From an uncultured Lachnospiraceae bacterium (lineage in GTDB: Bacteria; Bacillota; Clostridia; Lachnospirales; Lachnospiraceae), in assembly GCA_947177165.1 (NCBI GenBank), contig CAMWTP010000024.1, positions 1 to 64,000 on the forward strand: 64,000 nucleotides of DNA. Direction: 5' to 3'. The translations under genes and the position numbers were made by a program. The notes under the pieces were generated by a model. That model was given only the letters and a program-made list of their open reading frames with translations. It was not told the DNA's origin and searched no databases. Shown piece after piece: positions 43,174 through 52,770 of this stretch. Numbering within the stretch: position 1 is the first letter of the stretch; every line of letters begins with the position of its first letter.

Positions 43174-43518
43174 GGGGTAGTAAAGGTTTCGACAGGGAAC
43201 TTGAAGATGGAGAAGCAGGCCGCAGGTATGCGTTAATTCCAAAATTAAAATTAAACGCTGAAGATAATTTAGCATTCGCAGCCTAATGGCTGCTGTCTGA
43301 CCTAGTGCACCTACACATTAGGATCCAGGCATCGATTATGTGGGAAACGACACATGCAAAGCTTTGCGCATGTGGGCGTATCATGAAGCTACCGACTGTT
43401 TAGGGGAGTTGGTTCGCCTATACAGAAGGGAATTGGGATTTGCCCAAAACAATCAACTAAGCCTGTAGAAGTACATGGGATGGTTTTTTGGACACGGGTT
43501 CGACTCCCGTCTACTCCA
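43174..43518 (+). ncRNA. ssrA: tmRNA (one-piece)
   Basis: 345 nt. The tRNA-like ends pair (ggggtag at 43174-43180 with ctactcc at 43511-43517, one wobble). The T-arm is acgggttcgactcccgt near the 3' end. The tag reading frame ends NAEDNLAFAA followed by TAA (43284-43286), the clostridial AA ending that marks proteins for ClpXP. The CCA is not encoded, so it is added after transcription. Pseudoknot-rich sequence fills the rest. It works with SmpB to rescue stalled ribosomes. Confidence 0.95.
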
Positions 43519-43523
43519 TTAAG

Positions 43524-43565
43524 AGAAATGCTTGAAAACGTTGGGTTTTCGGCATTTCTTTTTTT
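43524..43565 (+). terminator. ssrA terminator
   Basis: Agaaatgc (43524-43531) pairs with gcatttct (43552-43559), with an inner gaaaac/gttttc stem, followed by seven T. Confidence 0.92.
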
Positions 43566-43613
43566 GAATTAACCGAAAAAGCAATATTTTAAGGGAATGT
43601 CATTTTGAATTGC

Positions 43614-43641
43614 TTGAAAAAGCGGTGTAATCTGCTATAAT
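43614..43641 (+). promoter_or_regulatory. Promoter of the ComEC-like gene
   Basis: TTGAAA (43614-43619), 16-bp spacer, TATAAT (43636-43641). The 5' UTR would be about 110 nt. Confidence 0.6.
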
Positions 43642-43757
43642 TATCTCAAAAGGAGTTTTTACCCTGGGTGAGAATGTATCTGCCAGGATTTTTGAGGGAA
43701 TATTTATAAAGGCTGAACTGAAGATATTTGAGATATTGTGTAAACAGGAGATGCAAT

Positions 43758-44957
43758 ATGAAAAAAATTTATAAACAATTATTGAATCTGTTTTTGGTGG
43801 CGGCAATTCTAATCGGAGGGATCACAGCTGGTTCTATGATATCCTCTGCATCCGGCGCGAAAGCGGGAGATGCGGAAATGAAAAGTACGGAAGCAGAAAA
43901 AATGGAAGTCCATTTTATTGATGTTGGGCAGGGGGACGCAGCACTGGTAATATGCGATGGGCACGCCATGCTGATTGATGCAGGTGACTATTCCAAGGGA
44001 ACAGCGATTCAGAACTATTTACAGAAGCAAAAAGTAAAAAAGTTGGATTATCTGATTCTGACACACCCCGATTCTGATCATATTGGCGGAGCGCCGGTCA
44101 TCATTACAAAATTTGAAATCGATAAAGTCTTTGTATCAAATTATGAGAAAGACAATAAGACATATCAAAAGCTGATACAGGCACTTGATAATAAGCATTT
44201 GAAGTACACAACACCAGAAGTTGGGGCGCAGTATTCTCTGGGAACAGCCGAGATTACAATACTGGCACCGAATGGTACATATGACGATCCCAATGATGCC
44301 TCGATTGCCATGATGCTTCAAAATGGGGAAAACAGATTCCTGTTTACAGGGGACGCGGAAGAAAACGCAGAGCGGGATATACTGGCAACTGGCATTGATC
44401 TTTCCGCAGATGTATACAAAGCAGGGCATCATGGCAGCAGGACTTCTACTTCGCAGGATTTTTTTGAGGCTGTCAGTCCTTCCAGTGCGGTCATAAGCTG
44501 CGGGGAGGATAATTCCTATGGGCATCCGCATGCGGAGACGCTCAATACGTTCCGGATGAACGGGGTAAAAGTATATAGAACAGATGAAGACGGAACACTC
44601 ATAGCTACATCGGATGGGAAGAGGATAACATTCAATGTTCCTGCTTCAGAGACATGGAAGTCTGGAGAGCCAGGCGCAAATAGTTCTGTCTGGGAAGTGC
44701 CTGACCAGAAGCAGGAGACAGGAAAGTCAGAGACACAATCGGCGAAAAAGCAGGAAGTTCCCGCTGTGAAAGAGTCACAACAGGAGACAGGCAAAGCAGA
44801 TACAGATGAGATTACATACATATTGAACACAAAGACAAATAAATTTCATAAACTTTCCTGCAGCGCTCTGCCAACAGCAAACCGAAAAGATTCGTCAGAA
44901 AGCAGGGAAAGTATTATCGCGCAAGGCTATGAGCCGTGTAAGAGATGCAATCCATAG
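43758..44957 (+). CDS. Secreted ComEC-like metallo-beta-lactamase-fold hydrolase with zinc tail
   Basis: 399 residues. N-terminal signal/anchor segment (LLNLFLVAAILIGGITAGSM). Residues ~50-300 are the MBL fold seen in the C-terminal domain of ComEC: FIDVGQGDAALV, the metal motif LILTHPDSDHIGG, FTGDAEENAE, and KAGHHGSRTSTS. After a Gln/Glu-rich linker, the last ~50 residues form an Ada-type Cys motif (HKLSCSALPTANRK, GYEPCKRCNP). These stand-alone proteins are thought to be extracellular nucleases or phosphodiesterases; DNA uptake is not implied without ComEC's channel. ATG 43758 follows GGAGA. Confidence 0.87.
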   Translation: MKKIYKQLLNLFLVAAILIGGITAGSMISSASGAKAGDAEMKSTEAEKMEVHFIDVGQGDAALVICDGHAMLIDAGDYSKGTAIQNYLQKQKVKKLDYLILTHPDSDHIGGAPVIITKFEIDKVFVSNYEKDNKTYQKLIQALDNKHLKYTTPEVGAQYSLGTAEITILAPNGTYDDPNDASIAMMLQNGENRFLFTGDAEENAERDILATGIDLSADVYKAGHHGSRTSTSQDFFEAVSPSSAVISCGEDNSYGHPHAETLNTFRMNGVKVYRTDEDGTLIATSDGKRITFNVPASETWKSGEPGANSSVWEVPDQKQETGKSETQSAKKQEVPAVKESQQETGKADTDEITYILNTKTNKFHKLSCSALPTANRKDSSESRESIIAQGYEPCKRCNP

Positions 44958-45020
44958 TGTAAATGTATACAAATGTGCAGCCATAAATAAAAATGACATT
45001 ATAGAAAGGTGGTAATTGAG

Positions 45021-45806
45021 ATGTTTTCCATAAAAGTGTTAAAGGCAAACGGAGAGACAAAGTTTGTTGAGCGCGGCGAGGAGGAGGTGTATCTGGTAGC
45101 CACGTCCGAGTATGAGGAGGGCGACAGAGTGGTGCTTGAGTACTGTGGGGAGCCAAAATATTTTGTGTTTCAGGCAGATGATGCCATGGGAGCGGCATTG
45201 ATCTTTGTGAAGGGGATTGTGGAGGTGAAGGTTCCGTTTGGCGAGGCGAGACGCGGTTACTCGCCGAAAGCTTTTGCTGGCAGCTGCCATTATATCTATG
45301 CGAGACTGGCGTCCGGGGAGGAGATTAATGCATATCGGAATCATGCGCTGAACGTGTATGACAGCCATGAAAATACAAATTCCTATCCGCATGCGTCCGC
45401 AAATGTGGAGACAAGAAATGAGGCAGTTTTTGCAGCCAGAAATGCGATTGACGGCGTGAAGGCTAACAGTGCGCACGGAGAGTGGCCTTATGCTTCGTGG
45501 GGAATTAATCGGGATCCAGAGGCTTGTCTGAAGATTGATTTCGGACATGAAATTGAGACGGACAAGGTTATCGTATATCTAAGGGCAGATTTTCCGCACG
45601 ATAATTGGTGGAAAGAAATCACACTCGCATTCCCGGACGGGAGTACTGTGACAGGAAAGCTGGAAAAGCTTGCGACGGGGCAGGCGATTGTTTTTGAGAA
45701 GAGAACGGTCACATGGATAGAAGTGAAAAATCTGATCAAGGCGGAGACAGAATCACCGTTTCCAGCGTTGACACAGATCGAAGTGTACGGCAGAGTTGTG
45801 GAATAG
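45021..45806 (+). CDS. Discoidin (F5/8 type C)-like carbohydrate-binding protein
   Basis: 261 residues. The C-terminal ~140 residues match the jellyroll carbohydrate-binding pattern (ARNAIDGVK, WPYASWGINRDPEACLKIDF, TDKVIVYLRADFPHDNWWKE, LTQIEVYGRV). The N-terminal ~100 residues are beta-rich and unassigned. No signal peptide is visible, which is odd for a discoidin-like protein and suggests a cytosolic role. AAAGGTGG precedes ATG 45021. It is followed at 27 nt by the kinase-like gene. Confidence 0.7.
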   Translation: MFSIKVLKANGETKFVERGEEEVYLVATSEYEEGDRVVLEYCGEPKYFVFQADDAMGAALIFVKGIVEVKVPFGEARRGYSPKAFAGSCHYIYARLASGEEINAYRNHALNVYDSHENTNSYPHASANVETRNEAVFAARNAIDGVKANSAHGEWPYASWGINRDPEACLKIDFGHEIETDKVIVYLRADFPHDNWWKEITLAFPDGSTVTGKLEKLATGQAIVFEKRTVTWIEVKNLIKAETESPFPALTQIEVYGRVVE

Positions 45807-45832
45807 AAATGCGGAATAGGAGAAGATTGCAT

Positions 45833-46627
45833 ATGAATATTACAATCACGGGAAATCTCGGAAGCGGTAAGTCCAGTGTGGCAAAGATTTTGAAGGAAAG
45901 AGGTTATGAATACTCTTCGACAGGAAATATTTTTCGGCAGCTTGCAAAGGAAAAAGGACTTTCTGTCGAGGAATTTAACAGGCAGGTCAATGAGGCGGCA
46001 AGATGCGGCGATCATTCGGTAGACAAGATGATCGATGATACGACAACCAGGATTGCCGAGGAGCAGGACAAGGTCGTGTTTGATTCGCGTCTTGCATGGC
46101 ATTTTGCGCCGAAGAGCTTCAAGGTGTTTATCATTACCGACATTGACGAGGCGAGCCGCCGCGTGTTCCATGACAGTCTCCGCGCAGACTCGGAGTCCTA
46201 CGAGTCACAAGCGGCATGCAGAAAAGCGCTGATTAACCGGCAGAAGCTTGAGACAGTGCGGTATAAGGAGGTTTATGATATTGACTACTATGACATGAGC
46301 AATTATAATCTGGTCATTGAGAGTACAAATGCATCACCGGACGAGATCGCACAGGAAATTCTGGACAAAATGGCGGACTATCAGGAGGGCAGCTTTGAGA
46401 AATTGATGGAGTTGAATCCATCTTCAATCAAGTCTGCGGGGGATTCGGATTCAAATGCAGACTCTGATATAATAGAAGTTTGTGAAAAAGGCGGTAGTTT
46501 TACATTAAGTTCAGGGAAAAATAAGCTTGATGGGGCGATCGCGCAGGGGACAAAATTTGTGTCTGTCAAGGTTTCCGGATCGGAAGATGGCGGAGAGGAC
46601 AGTTTCATGAATTTTTCGAACATATAA
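45833..46627 (+). CDS. Cytidylate-kinase-like nucleoside monophosphate kinase
   Basis: 264 residues. P-loop TGNLGSGKSS at residues ~5-14, then YEYSSTGNIFRQLAKEKGLS (substrate-binding helix), VVFDSRLAWHF and FHDSLRADSESY, as in the AAA_18/cytidylate-kinase-2 family. The body ends near residue 190. The final ~75 residues (GDSDSNADSD, GGSFTLSSG) are low complexity and not part of the kinase fold. ATG 45833 follows TAGGAGA; the frame stays open upstream into the previous gene. Substrate is uncertain. Confidence 0.8.
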   Translation: MNITITGNLGSGKSSVAKILKERGYEYSSTGNIFRQLAKEKGLSVEEFNRQVNEAARCGDHSVDKMIDDTTTRIAEEQDKVVFDSRLAWHFAPKSFKVFIITDIDEASRRVFHDSLRADSESYESQAACRKALINRQKLETVRYKEVYDIDYYDMSNYNLVIESTNASPDEIAQEILDKMADYQEGSFEKLMELNPSSIKSAGDSDSNADSDIIEVCEKGGSFTLSSGKNKLDGAIAQGTKFVSVKVSGSEDGGEDSFMNFSNI

Positions 46628-46657
46628 AAAACAGCTCATTGAGCTGTTTTTTATATG
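46621..46657. terminator. Long perfect terminator hairpin, bidirectional
   Basis: An 18-bp arm (catataaaaaacagctca, 46621-46638) is the exact reverse complement of 46640-46657. T6 runs lie on both strands. Confidence 0.95.
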
Positions 46658-46742
46658 TTCGTGATAAAGAACTGTCCGTAAGTAACTCATGACAATGACA
46701 TTTATACAGCGTCCTCGTCATGAGCTTTTTCGGAACAGTTCC

Positions 46743-47630
46743 CTATTTCGTGATTTCCATAAATGCATAATCTTTCAGCACGTTGTTCCAGATCTTGTAT
46801 GCACGGCTGTTTTCGTGTACATACTGATCTGCGCTGTACTCTGGCCGAATCGCATTGTCCGCGCCCATCAAGTGTTCTGTGATATTGATAAAACCCCATC
46901 CATTCTGTGCACATATATCCTGCAAAAGAACATTTGCGGATTGAATATTCGCGTTGTTGAGTCTTCCGTTGTTTACATCAGCCATGACACATGGGATAGA
47001 GATTACATAGACCTGCAGTCCGGGAGTCTTGGCAGTAATTCTTGCGATGAGTGTCTGGAGATCAGATACAAACTGTTCTGGTGTACTGTTTGTCAGATCA
47101 TTTATACCATAGCAGATAAACATCTTTGATACATCAGGAAGCTGTGAAACAGAGTCTTCGATGTACTGAACCTGACCGTTATGGATTGGCATGATGTTAG
47201 CGTGGGCAGTGAGGGCATTTGCCGATATGGCAGCCTTGGCAGAACAGCTCACCCTTGCCAGAAAGTATGTGGAATCAGAAGCGATAGAATCGCCGTGGGT
47301 ACGGCAGTAATCCCTGAATCCGACAGTGAGCGAGTCACCCACAAACACAGAATTTGCAAAGAAAGCATTTTCGGAGATGATTCCGCTTGACACGATCTCG
47401 TTGAACTCCTGTTCATCAATGCTGCCGTTCGTAAAGCTGTCTACAAGATAGAGATTTAAACGTGTAGTAAGACTTTCTGAGAGATTCTCGTTTGGCAGCG
47501 CTGCGCCTGTGATTGGCTGTATGACAGAGAACGAAGGCATATATGCCATCTCCTCAGCATATACTGTTGATGGGGTTAGAATCAACATACAGATAAAAAG
47601 CGCGATTACTGAATTGGTGTATTTTTTCAT
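46743..47630 (-). CDS. Secreted SGNH/GDSL hydrolase
   Basis: 295 residues with signal peptide (KKYTNSVIALFICMLILTPS, cut after VYA). SGNH blocks are NSVFVGDSLTVGFRDYC (nucleophile Ser), YGINDLTN (the Asn block) and DQYVHENS (catalytic Asp-His near the C-terminus). The family deacetylates or de-esterifies cell-wall or polysaccharide substrates. The start at 47630 has AAAGGAG placed correctly; upstream in-frame codons to 47681 precede it. Confidence 0.86.
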   Translation of the reverse strand: MKKYTNSVIALFICMLILTPSTVYAEEMAYMPSFSVIQPITGAALPNENLSESLTTRLNLYLVDSFTNGSIDEQEFNEIVSSGIISENAFFANSVFVGDSLTVGFRDYCRTHGDSIASDSTYFLARVSCSAKAAISANALTAHANIMPIHNGQVQYIEDSVSQLPDVSKMFICYGINDLTNSTPEQFVSDLQTLIARITAKTPGLQVYVISIPCVMADVNNGRLNNANIQSANVLLQDICAQNGWGFINITEHLMGADNAIRPEYSADQYVHENSRAYKIWNNVLKDYAFMEITK

Positions 47631-47892
47631 GGCCTGAGAGCTCCTTTCATAATAAAACACATAGTTACCCTTCCTTTTCATCAGTAAGTAGAAACCTAAG
47701 CCTTAACAATTCTTCCACTATTATAAATGCAGAACGCAATTTATTCAATACTAATTTTAAAAAAATATTTCATTTTTATTTGAAACAAGTAAAAAAATGT
47801 AACAAATACCGCCAGATAATTACAAAAATATTAAAAATAATTACAAAAACATTAACACATGATTACATTATGTGTAAGGAGACAAAAAACGT

Positions 47893-48093
47893 ATGAAGCA
47901 TCAAAAAATATTTTTTTGCAGAAAATGCAACGCCCTCGATTATGCGGAAGAAAGATGTCCAAAGTGTGGCAGTATCGAGATTGACAGGGCAGATATAGAA
48001 TTTTTGAGGTTGGGCGACAATGCGATTCAACGTCCAATTATGCCGATTTTACTGACGGACAGACACCCTGTAGAAAAAAATGGATGGAACTGA
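47893..48093 (+). CDS. Small zinc-ribbon protein
   Basis: 66 residues with two Cys pairs (FFCRKCNALDY and ERCPKCGSIEI) making a rubredoxin-like zinc knuckle. AAGGAGAC is 7 nt upstream. It lies 134 nt before cheA and may be in the same operon. Role unknown. Confidence 0.75.
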   Translation: MKHQKIFFCRKCNALDYAEERCPKCGSIEIDRADIEFLRLGDNAIQRPIMPILLTDRHPVEKNGWN

Positions 48094-48227
48094 TGGAATA
48101 AAAATTTCAGAAAACATTGACTATTGTACAAAATAGATATAAAATTATAAATAGCTGCATTGTGTCAAAAGGAAGCACAGTGCGAAAAAACGTAAGATTA
48201 ATGTTAGATATGGAAGGGGTGCCCTGC

Positions 48228-50384
48228 ATGGCTGAGGAATTCAATTTAGACGGAATGGTGGACATATATATTTATGAGAATGGCCAGCTTTTGGAAAATC
48301 TGGAGGAGATTGTACTCGAAACCAAGGACGACGATGCGTTTGACGAGAATAGTATCAATGAGATCTTTCGAATCATGCATACGATCAAAGGTTCTTCGGG
48401 TGTCATGATGTATGACAACATTATGAAAGTGTCCCATAAATTGGAGGACATATTCTATTACCTGCGTGAAAATATTGGTATCGAAGAGCCGCACATGGAG
48501 CTCACAGATATTGTGTTCCAGGTATTGGATTTTATCAATGGGGAGATGGAGAAGATTAAGGATGGGAACGATCCGGACGGTGATAATTCCCAGTTGATCG
48601 ATCTGATGGATAAGTTTCTTGTGAAACTAAAAGGTGTGATTGATTCTTCGGGTGGTAACACTGAAGATAGGGAACCAAAGGGAGCCACAGCCCAGGCAGC
48701 AGCTGCGCCGAGTATGGATCTGGGACCGAATCAGTTCTATATTGCGCCACAGGCGTCGGGTGATGCGAAATGTTTTCGTATCAAGATTACATACCATGAA
48801 GATACACAGATGAGTAATCTGCGTGCATATTCTGCCACATACGCTTTAAAGGAATTTACGGAAGATGTGCATTATACGCCGGAAGATATCCTGACCGATG
48901 AGAATTCATCAGATGTGATACTGGCGGAAGGTTTCCAGATGCTTGTCAGAGGGGATTTCACAGAGGATAAGCTCCATGAACTTCTTGATACGACTTCTGA
49001 GATAAGCGGTATCGAGATTGCGGAGTGCTCGAATGCGGAGTTTGAGCATGGATTTTCGGGTGAGCCTGTACAGGAGGAGACCAGTGCGGCTCCAGTGGAA
49101 ACGCCGCATGAGCAGAAGAAGGAGGCGGAAGCAGAACCGCAGCCCGGTGATTATGTTATTCAGAAAGAAGCAGGAAAGGCGAAGCAGATCACCAAGAAAA
49201 AGAAAAAAGAAGTAAAACAGGCATTCATGAGTGTCAATATTGATAAAATGAATATGCTGATGGATCTGATGGGTGAAATGGTTATTGCAGAGTCTGTTGT
49301 ACTGCAGAATCCTGACCTGCAGGTTCCCAATCTGGATCTGACAAACTTCCAGAAGGCTGCATCGCAGCTGTCAAAGATCACGACAGAGATGCAGGAGCTT
49401 ATTATGTCAATGCGTATGATGCCGCTTACCAATACATTCCAGAAAATGAACAGGACTGTGTTCGATATGTCAAGAAAGCTCGGGAAGAACATCGAGTTTG
49501 AGATGATAGGAGATACGACAGAAGTGGATAAGAATATCATCGAGAACATATCGGATCCATTGATGCATCTTGTCAGAAATTCAGTTGACCACGGTGTTGA
49601 GATGCCGGAGGAAAGAGCTGCTGCAGGTAAGAAGGAGCCCGCAAAGGTTACACTCGAGGCAAAGAATGAGGGCGGTAAAGTGTGGATTTCTGTGCGGGAT
49701 AACGGAAAAGGACTCAACAGAAATAAGCTTTACAAGAAAGCGTGGGAGAATGGTATTCTTCCTGATAACCGCGTGGAAAGCGATTATACAGACAAAGAAA
49801 TTTTCCAGTTTATCACTTATCCTGGATTTTCAACAAAGGAAAAAGTTACTGAATTTTCCGGACGCGGCGTCGGTATGGACGTAGTAGTGAAGAATATCCA
49901 GAAGATCGGAGGGGTGCTTGACATAGATTCCGTTGAGGGCGAAGGCACCACAATGACGATGAAAATACCTTTGACAATGGCGATCATTGACGGTATTGTT
50001 ATGAGAAACGGTAATATGAAGTTTGTTATGGAGACAGGTGCGATCAAGCAATTTATCCGCGTGACAGACGACCAGCTGATTCATGAGCCAAACGGTGAAG
50101 AGTATGTTATGATCCGCGGCGAATGTTACCCGATTCTCCGTCTGAGTCAGAAGTATGATCTGGAGGATGCAGTGACCGATGTCGAGGACGGTGTGATGCT
50201 TCTGCTCGAGTATGAAGGAAACACGCTGTGCGTATTGATAGATGAACTGATTGGAACACAGGAGATTGTTGTTAAGCCAATACCGCCATACGTGAAGAAG
50301 GTGCATGGCATATCAGGCTGTACACAGCTTGGCGATGGCAGTATCGCGTTGATCCTTGATGTAAGCGGCCTGATGCAGGATTAA
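48228..50384 (+). CDS. cheA: CheA chemotaxis histidine kinase
   Basis: 718 residues. P1/HPt domain with the phospho-accepting His in FRIMHTIKGSSGVM (residue ~51); a possible P2 region (~180-310); P3 dimerisation (~365-430, VNIDKMNMLMDLMGEMVIAE); P4 ATPase (LMHLVRNSVDHGVEMPEERA, GRGVGMDVV); P5 CheW-like domain to the end. ATG 48228 has GGAAGGGG; a longer N-terminus from 48117 lacks a conserved start. No CheW, CheY, CheB/R or receptor gene is adjacent; an HPt protein and a regulator follow. Confidence 0.93.
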   Translation: MAEEFNLDGMVDIYIYENGQLLENLEEIVLETKDDDAFDENSINEIFRIMHTIKGSSGVMMYDNIMKVSHKLEDIFYYLRENIGIEEPHMELTDIVFQVLDFINGEMEKIKDGNDPDGDNSQLIDLMDKFLVKLKGVIDSSGGNTEDREPKGATAQAAAAPSMDLGPNQFYIAPQASGDAKCFRIKITYHEDTQMSNLRAYSATYALKEFTEDVHYTPEDILTDENSSDVILAEGFQMLVRGDFTEDKLHELLDTTSEISGIEIAECSNAEFEHGFSGEPVQEETSAAPVETPHEQKKEAEAEPQPGDYVIQKEAGKAKQITKKKKKEVKQAFMSVNIDKMNMLMDLMGEMVIAESVVLQNPDLQVPNLDLTNFQKAASQLSKITTEMQELIMSMRMMPLTNTFQKMNRTVFDMSRKLGKNIEFEMIGDTTEVDKNIIENISDPLMHLVRNSVDHGVEMPEERAAAGKKEPAKVTLEAKNEGGKVWISVRDNGKGLNRNKLYKKAWENGILPDNRVESDYTDKEIFQFITYPGFSTKEKVTEFSGRGVGMDVVVKNIQKIGGVLDIDSVEGEGTTMTMKIPLTMAIIDGIVMRNGNMKFVMETGAIKQFIRVTDDQLIHEPNGEEYVMIRGECYPILRLSQKYDLEDAVTDVEDGVMLLLEYEGNTLCVLIDELIGTQEIVVKPIPPYVKKVHGISGCTQLGDGSIALILDVSGLMQD

Positions 50385-50436
50385 CAGAATTGCTTGAATT
50401 TACACAGAGGCAGTAGGATGAATGGAGGATGACTAC

Positions 50437-50787
50437 ATGGATGCAAATCAGAAGAAATTTTTAGAGGAAAAAGGATTTGACGTGGACGGCACAATGAAAC
50501 GCTTTTTAAACAATGAGAATCTGTATCTGAAATGTCTTAGAAAATTTCTTGACGACGCAAGTTATGACAAACTGAAAGAGGCCTACGAGAAAGGAAACTG
50601 CAAGGAGGCCTTCGAAGGTGCGCATACGATGAAGGGATTTGTATCAAATCTTGGAATCAACGAGATGTATCATCTGCTGATACCAATGGTGGAGAAACTC
50701 CGGGTTCAGGACATGAATCTCGATGATGAGATGAATCGTCTGGCGGCACTGTATGAGGAAACCTATAAGATCATAGAGGAACTTTGA
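50437..50787 (+). CDS. HPt domain phosphotransfer protein
   Basis: 116-residue four-helix bundle with the phospho-His in FEGAHTMKGFVSNLGI. GGAGG is 8 nt upstream of ATG 50437. It lies 52 nt after cheA. It may relay phosphate from CheA to a non-CheY regulator, such as the OmpR-type protein downstream (inference). Confidence 0.85.
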   Translation: MDANQKKFLEEKGFDVDGTMKRFLNNENLYLKCLRKFLDDASYDKLKEAYEKGNCKEAFEGAHTMKGFVSNLGINEMYHLLIPMVEKLRVQDMNLDDEMNRLAALYEETYKIIEEL

Positions 50788-50831
50788 TTGATATTGTCAG
50801 TAGATATCAGTGAAAGGCAGGGGAATACCAG

Positions 50832-51404
50832 ATGGCAGATAAGACAGATTGGGTTGTGGACGGATTCCAGTTTGGAACGCAGCAGGATGCGGAGCTTGCT
50901 CAAAATGAGCTGCTTCGCATAGAGCGGCTGGAAGAAAAACTGGACTACCAGAATTATGAGATGGTGAGTGCGGTATATAAAAAAGCATTAAATAACCGCG
51001 TGTTTAAGACGCCTGTAGGCTATGATTTTCTCAAAAGGCTGCAGAGGATACTGCAGGAAAATCCTTTGCCGGATGAGGAAGTTGACAACATACCAATATA
51101 CGGTGTTTATAGTATGCGGGAAAGCGCCAATCAAACAATGGAGAGGATACAGGCAAGCCGCAAGCCCGTCAAAAAAGAAAAGCCGAAACAGGAATTTTTC
51201 AGCAGAAAAACTTCAATACTAGTCAATATCGGACTGCTGGCTCTGGTGATTGTTATGTTTGTGATTTCGACCACAAGTTCGAAGCCAACGGTATTAAATT
51301 ATGAGAGAGTACTTCAAAACCGATACGCTGAGTGGGAACAGCAGCTGTCTGACAGGGAACGGGTGATCAGGGAGAAAGAGAGAGAGCTCTTGATTGCCGA
51401 ATAA
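50832..51404 (+). CDS. Hypothetical protein with one membrane segment
   Basis: 190 residues. Acidic/helical N-terminal ~115 residues, then a basic stretch and one membrane segment (SILVNIGLLALVIVMFVIS, ~130-148), and a charged helical C-terminal tail (~40 residues). No family recognised. It sits between the HPt and regulator genes, so it could be a signalling accessory. Confidence 0.65.
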   Translation: MADKTDWVVDGFQFGTQQDAELAQNELLRIERLEEKLDYQNYEMVSAVYKKALNNRVFKTPVGYDFLKRLQRILQENPLPDEEVDNIPIYGVYSMRESANQTMERIQASRKPVKKEKPKQEFFSRKTSILVNIGLLALVIVMFVISTTSSKPTVLNYERVLQNRYAEWEQQLSDRERVIREKERELLIAE

Positions 51405-51424
51405 AATAAGGATATGATTTTGAT

Positions 51425-52099
51425 ATGAATAAGCTTAAAATACTTGTAGTGGATGATGAGAGCAGGATGCGCAAGCTTGTGAAGGATTTCCTTGTGAAGC
51501 AGAATTATGAGGTGCTGGAGGCAGGCGACGGAAGTGAGGCGCTGGATATCTTTTTTGATAATCAGGATATCGCGCTGATCATATTGGATGTGATGATGCC
51601 TAAGATGGATGGATGGCAGGTATGCAGGGAAGTGAGAAATTACTCCAAAGTGCCGATTATCATGCTGACAGCCCGCACAGATGAGCGGGATGAACTTCAG
51701 GGATTTCAGTTGGGCGTGGATGAATATATTGCCAAACCGTTCAGTCCTAAGATCCTGGTGGCGCGCGTGGAGGCGATTCTGCGCAGAACAAATCAGATAG
51801 CAGAGAACGAGGTGCTGTCCTACGGCGGAATATCGATTGATTTGGCCGCCCATGTCGTCACGATTGACGGAAAAACGATAGATTTAAGCTTTAAAGAATT
51901 TGAACTTTTGACATATTTTATGGAGAACAAGGGGATTGCCCTGTCGCGGGAAAAAATTCTCAACAGTGTGTGGAATTACGATTATTTTGGCGATGCCAGA
52001 ACAATTGATACCCATGTGAAGAAACTTCGAAGCAAGTTGGGAGAAAAAGGAGATTTGATTAAAACGGTCTGGGGAATGGGCTACAAGCTCGAAGTGTAA
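51425..52099 (+). CDS. OmpR/PhoB-family response regulator (no kinase adjacent)
   Basis: 224 residues. Receiver with Asp in LIILDVMMPKMDGW, Lys in DEYIAKPFSPK; winged helix with LSFKEFELLTYF, REKILNSVWNYDYFGDARTIDTHVKKLRSKL. No sensor kinase of the usual type is next to it. The nearest phospho-donors are CheA and the HPt protein, with the hypothetical membrane protein between them. It is followed by a long gene-free stretch. Confidence 0.88.
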   Translation: MNKLKILVVDDESRMRKLVKDFLVKQNYEVLEAGDGSEALDIFFDNQDIALIILDVMMPKMDGWQVCREVRNYSKVPIIMLTARTDERDELQGFQLGVDEYIAKPFSPKILVARVEAILRRTNQIAENEVLSYGGISIDLAAHVVTIDGKTIDLSFKEFELLTYFMENKGIALSREKILNSVWNYDYFGDARTIDTHVKKLRSKLGEKGDLIKTVWGMGYKLEV

Positions 52100-52349
52100 T
52101 GATATACATTGGTGAAAAAGAATGTAGCATTTATAAGGGTTTGAGGGCATTCAGGGATACATGGAAGAAGAAAAAAACTACCAAGGGCATTAGAGGTTAG
52201 ATAAGGGTTGATTTTCTTCATGTATGGCAGACCGTGAGAAAAATGTGTCAAAGCTGTATTTTGATAAATCCGGCAAATTCAGGGATTTCAAAATATAGTG
52301 AAGAGTGAGTGGTCAGTAAGTGAAAATTGAATAGTGGCATAGTATGAAT

Positions 52350-52380
52350 GGGGCTTTATTCCGTATAGGGATAAAGCCCC
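52350..52380 (+). terminator. Probable terminator in the gene-poor region
   Basis: A 10-bp perfect stem with an 11-nt loop; the 3' side is followed by ccccgctgttttgtg. The T-run is short. Confidence 0.55.
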
Positions 52381-52533
52381 CCGCTGTTTTGTGACGGACA
52401 ATGACAGAAGGATGACAAGGGAAAAGAGTAAAAACGTGATAAAATCAAGGTTTATGGGGTGTGGTGACAAAGGGACAGGATATTAAGATGTGGAGTATGG
52501 ATAGTAAGGTATTGATTGTGTATCGGAGGTGAT

Positions 52534-52593
52534 ATGGCATCAAATAAGGTATTGGTTAAAGTTAATGTATTTAAATACGATAAATTAGGTTAA
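52534..52593 (+). CDS. 19-residue small ORF with strong ribosome binding site
   Basis: CGGAGGTGAT lies directly before ATG 52534, which reads 19 codons (MASNKVLVKVNVFKYDKLG) to TAA. It is basic and beta-prone. It could be the 5' stub of a lost gene or a genuine small protein. Confidence 0.3.
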   Translation: MASNKVLVKVNVFKYDKLG

Positions 52594-52770
52594 GTTATAA
52601 ATAGAAGTGATAGAATACCTGTTATGAACAGGAATAACATATTCAGGTTTTCAAAGAGAATATATGCATAGTGTAACTTTTTCAATGCTTCGGGTCATCT
52701 GGTGATCAGTTCGAAAATATCTTGAAAAGGCATATAGTATCTGATAGAATAACTATAGAAAACAGCAGTA

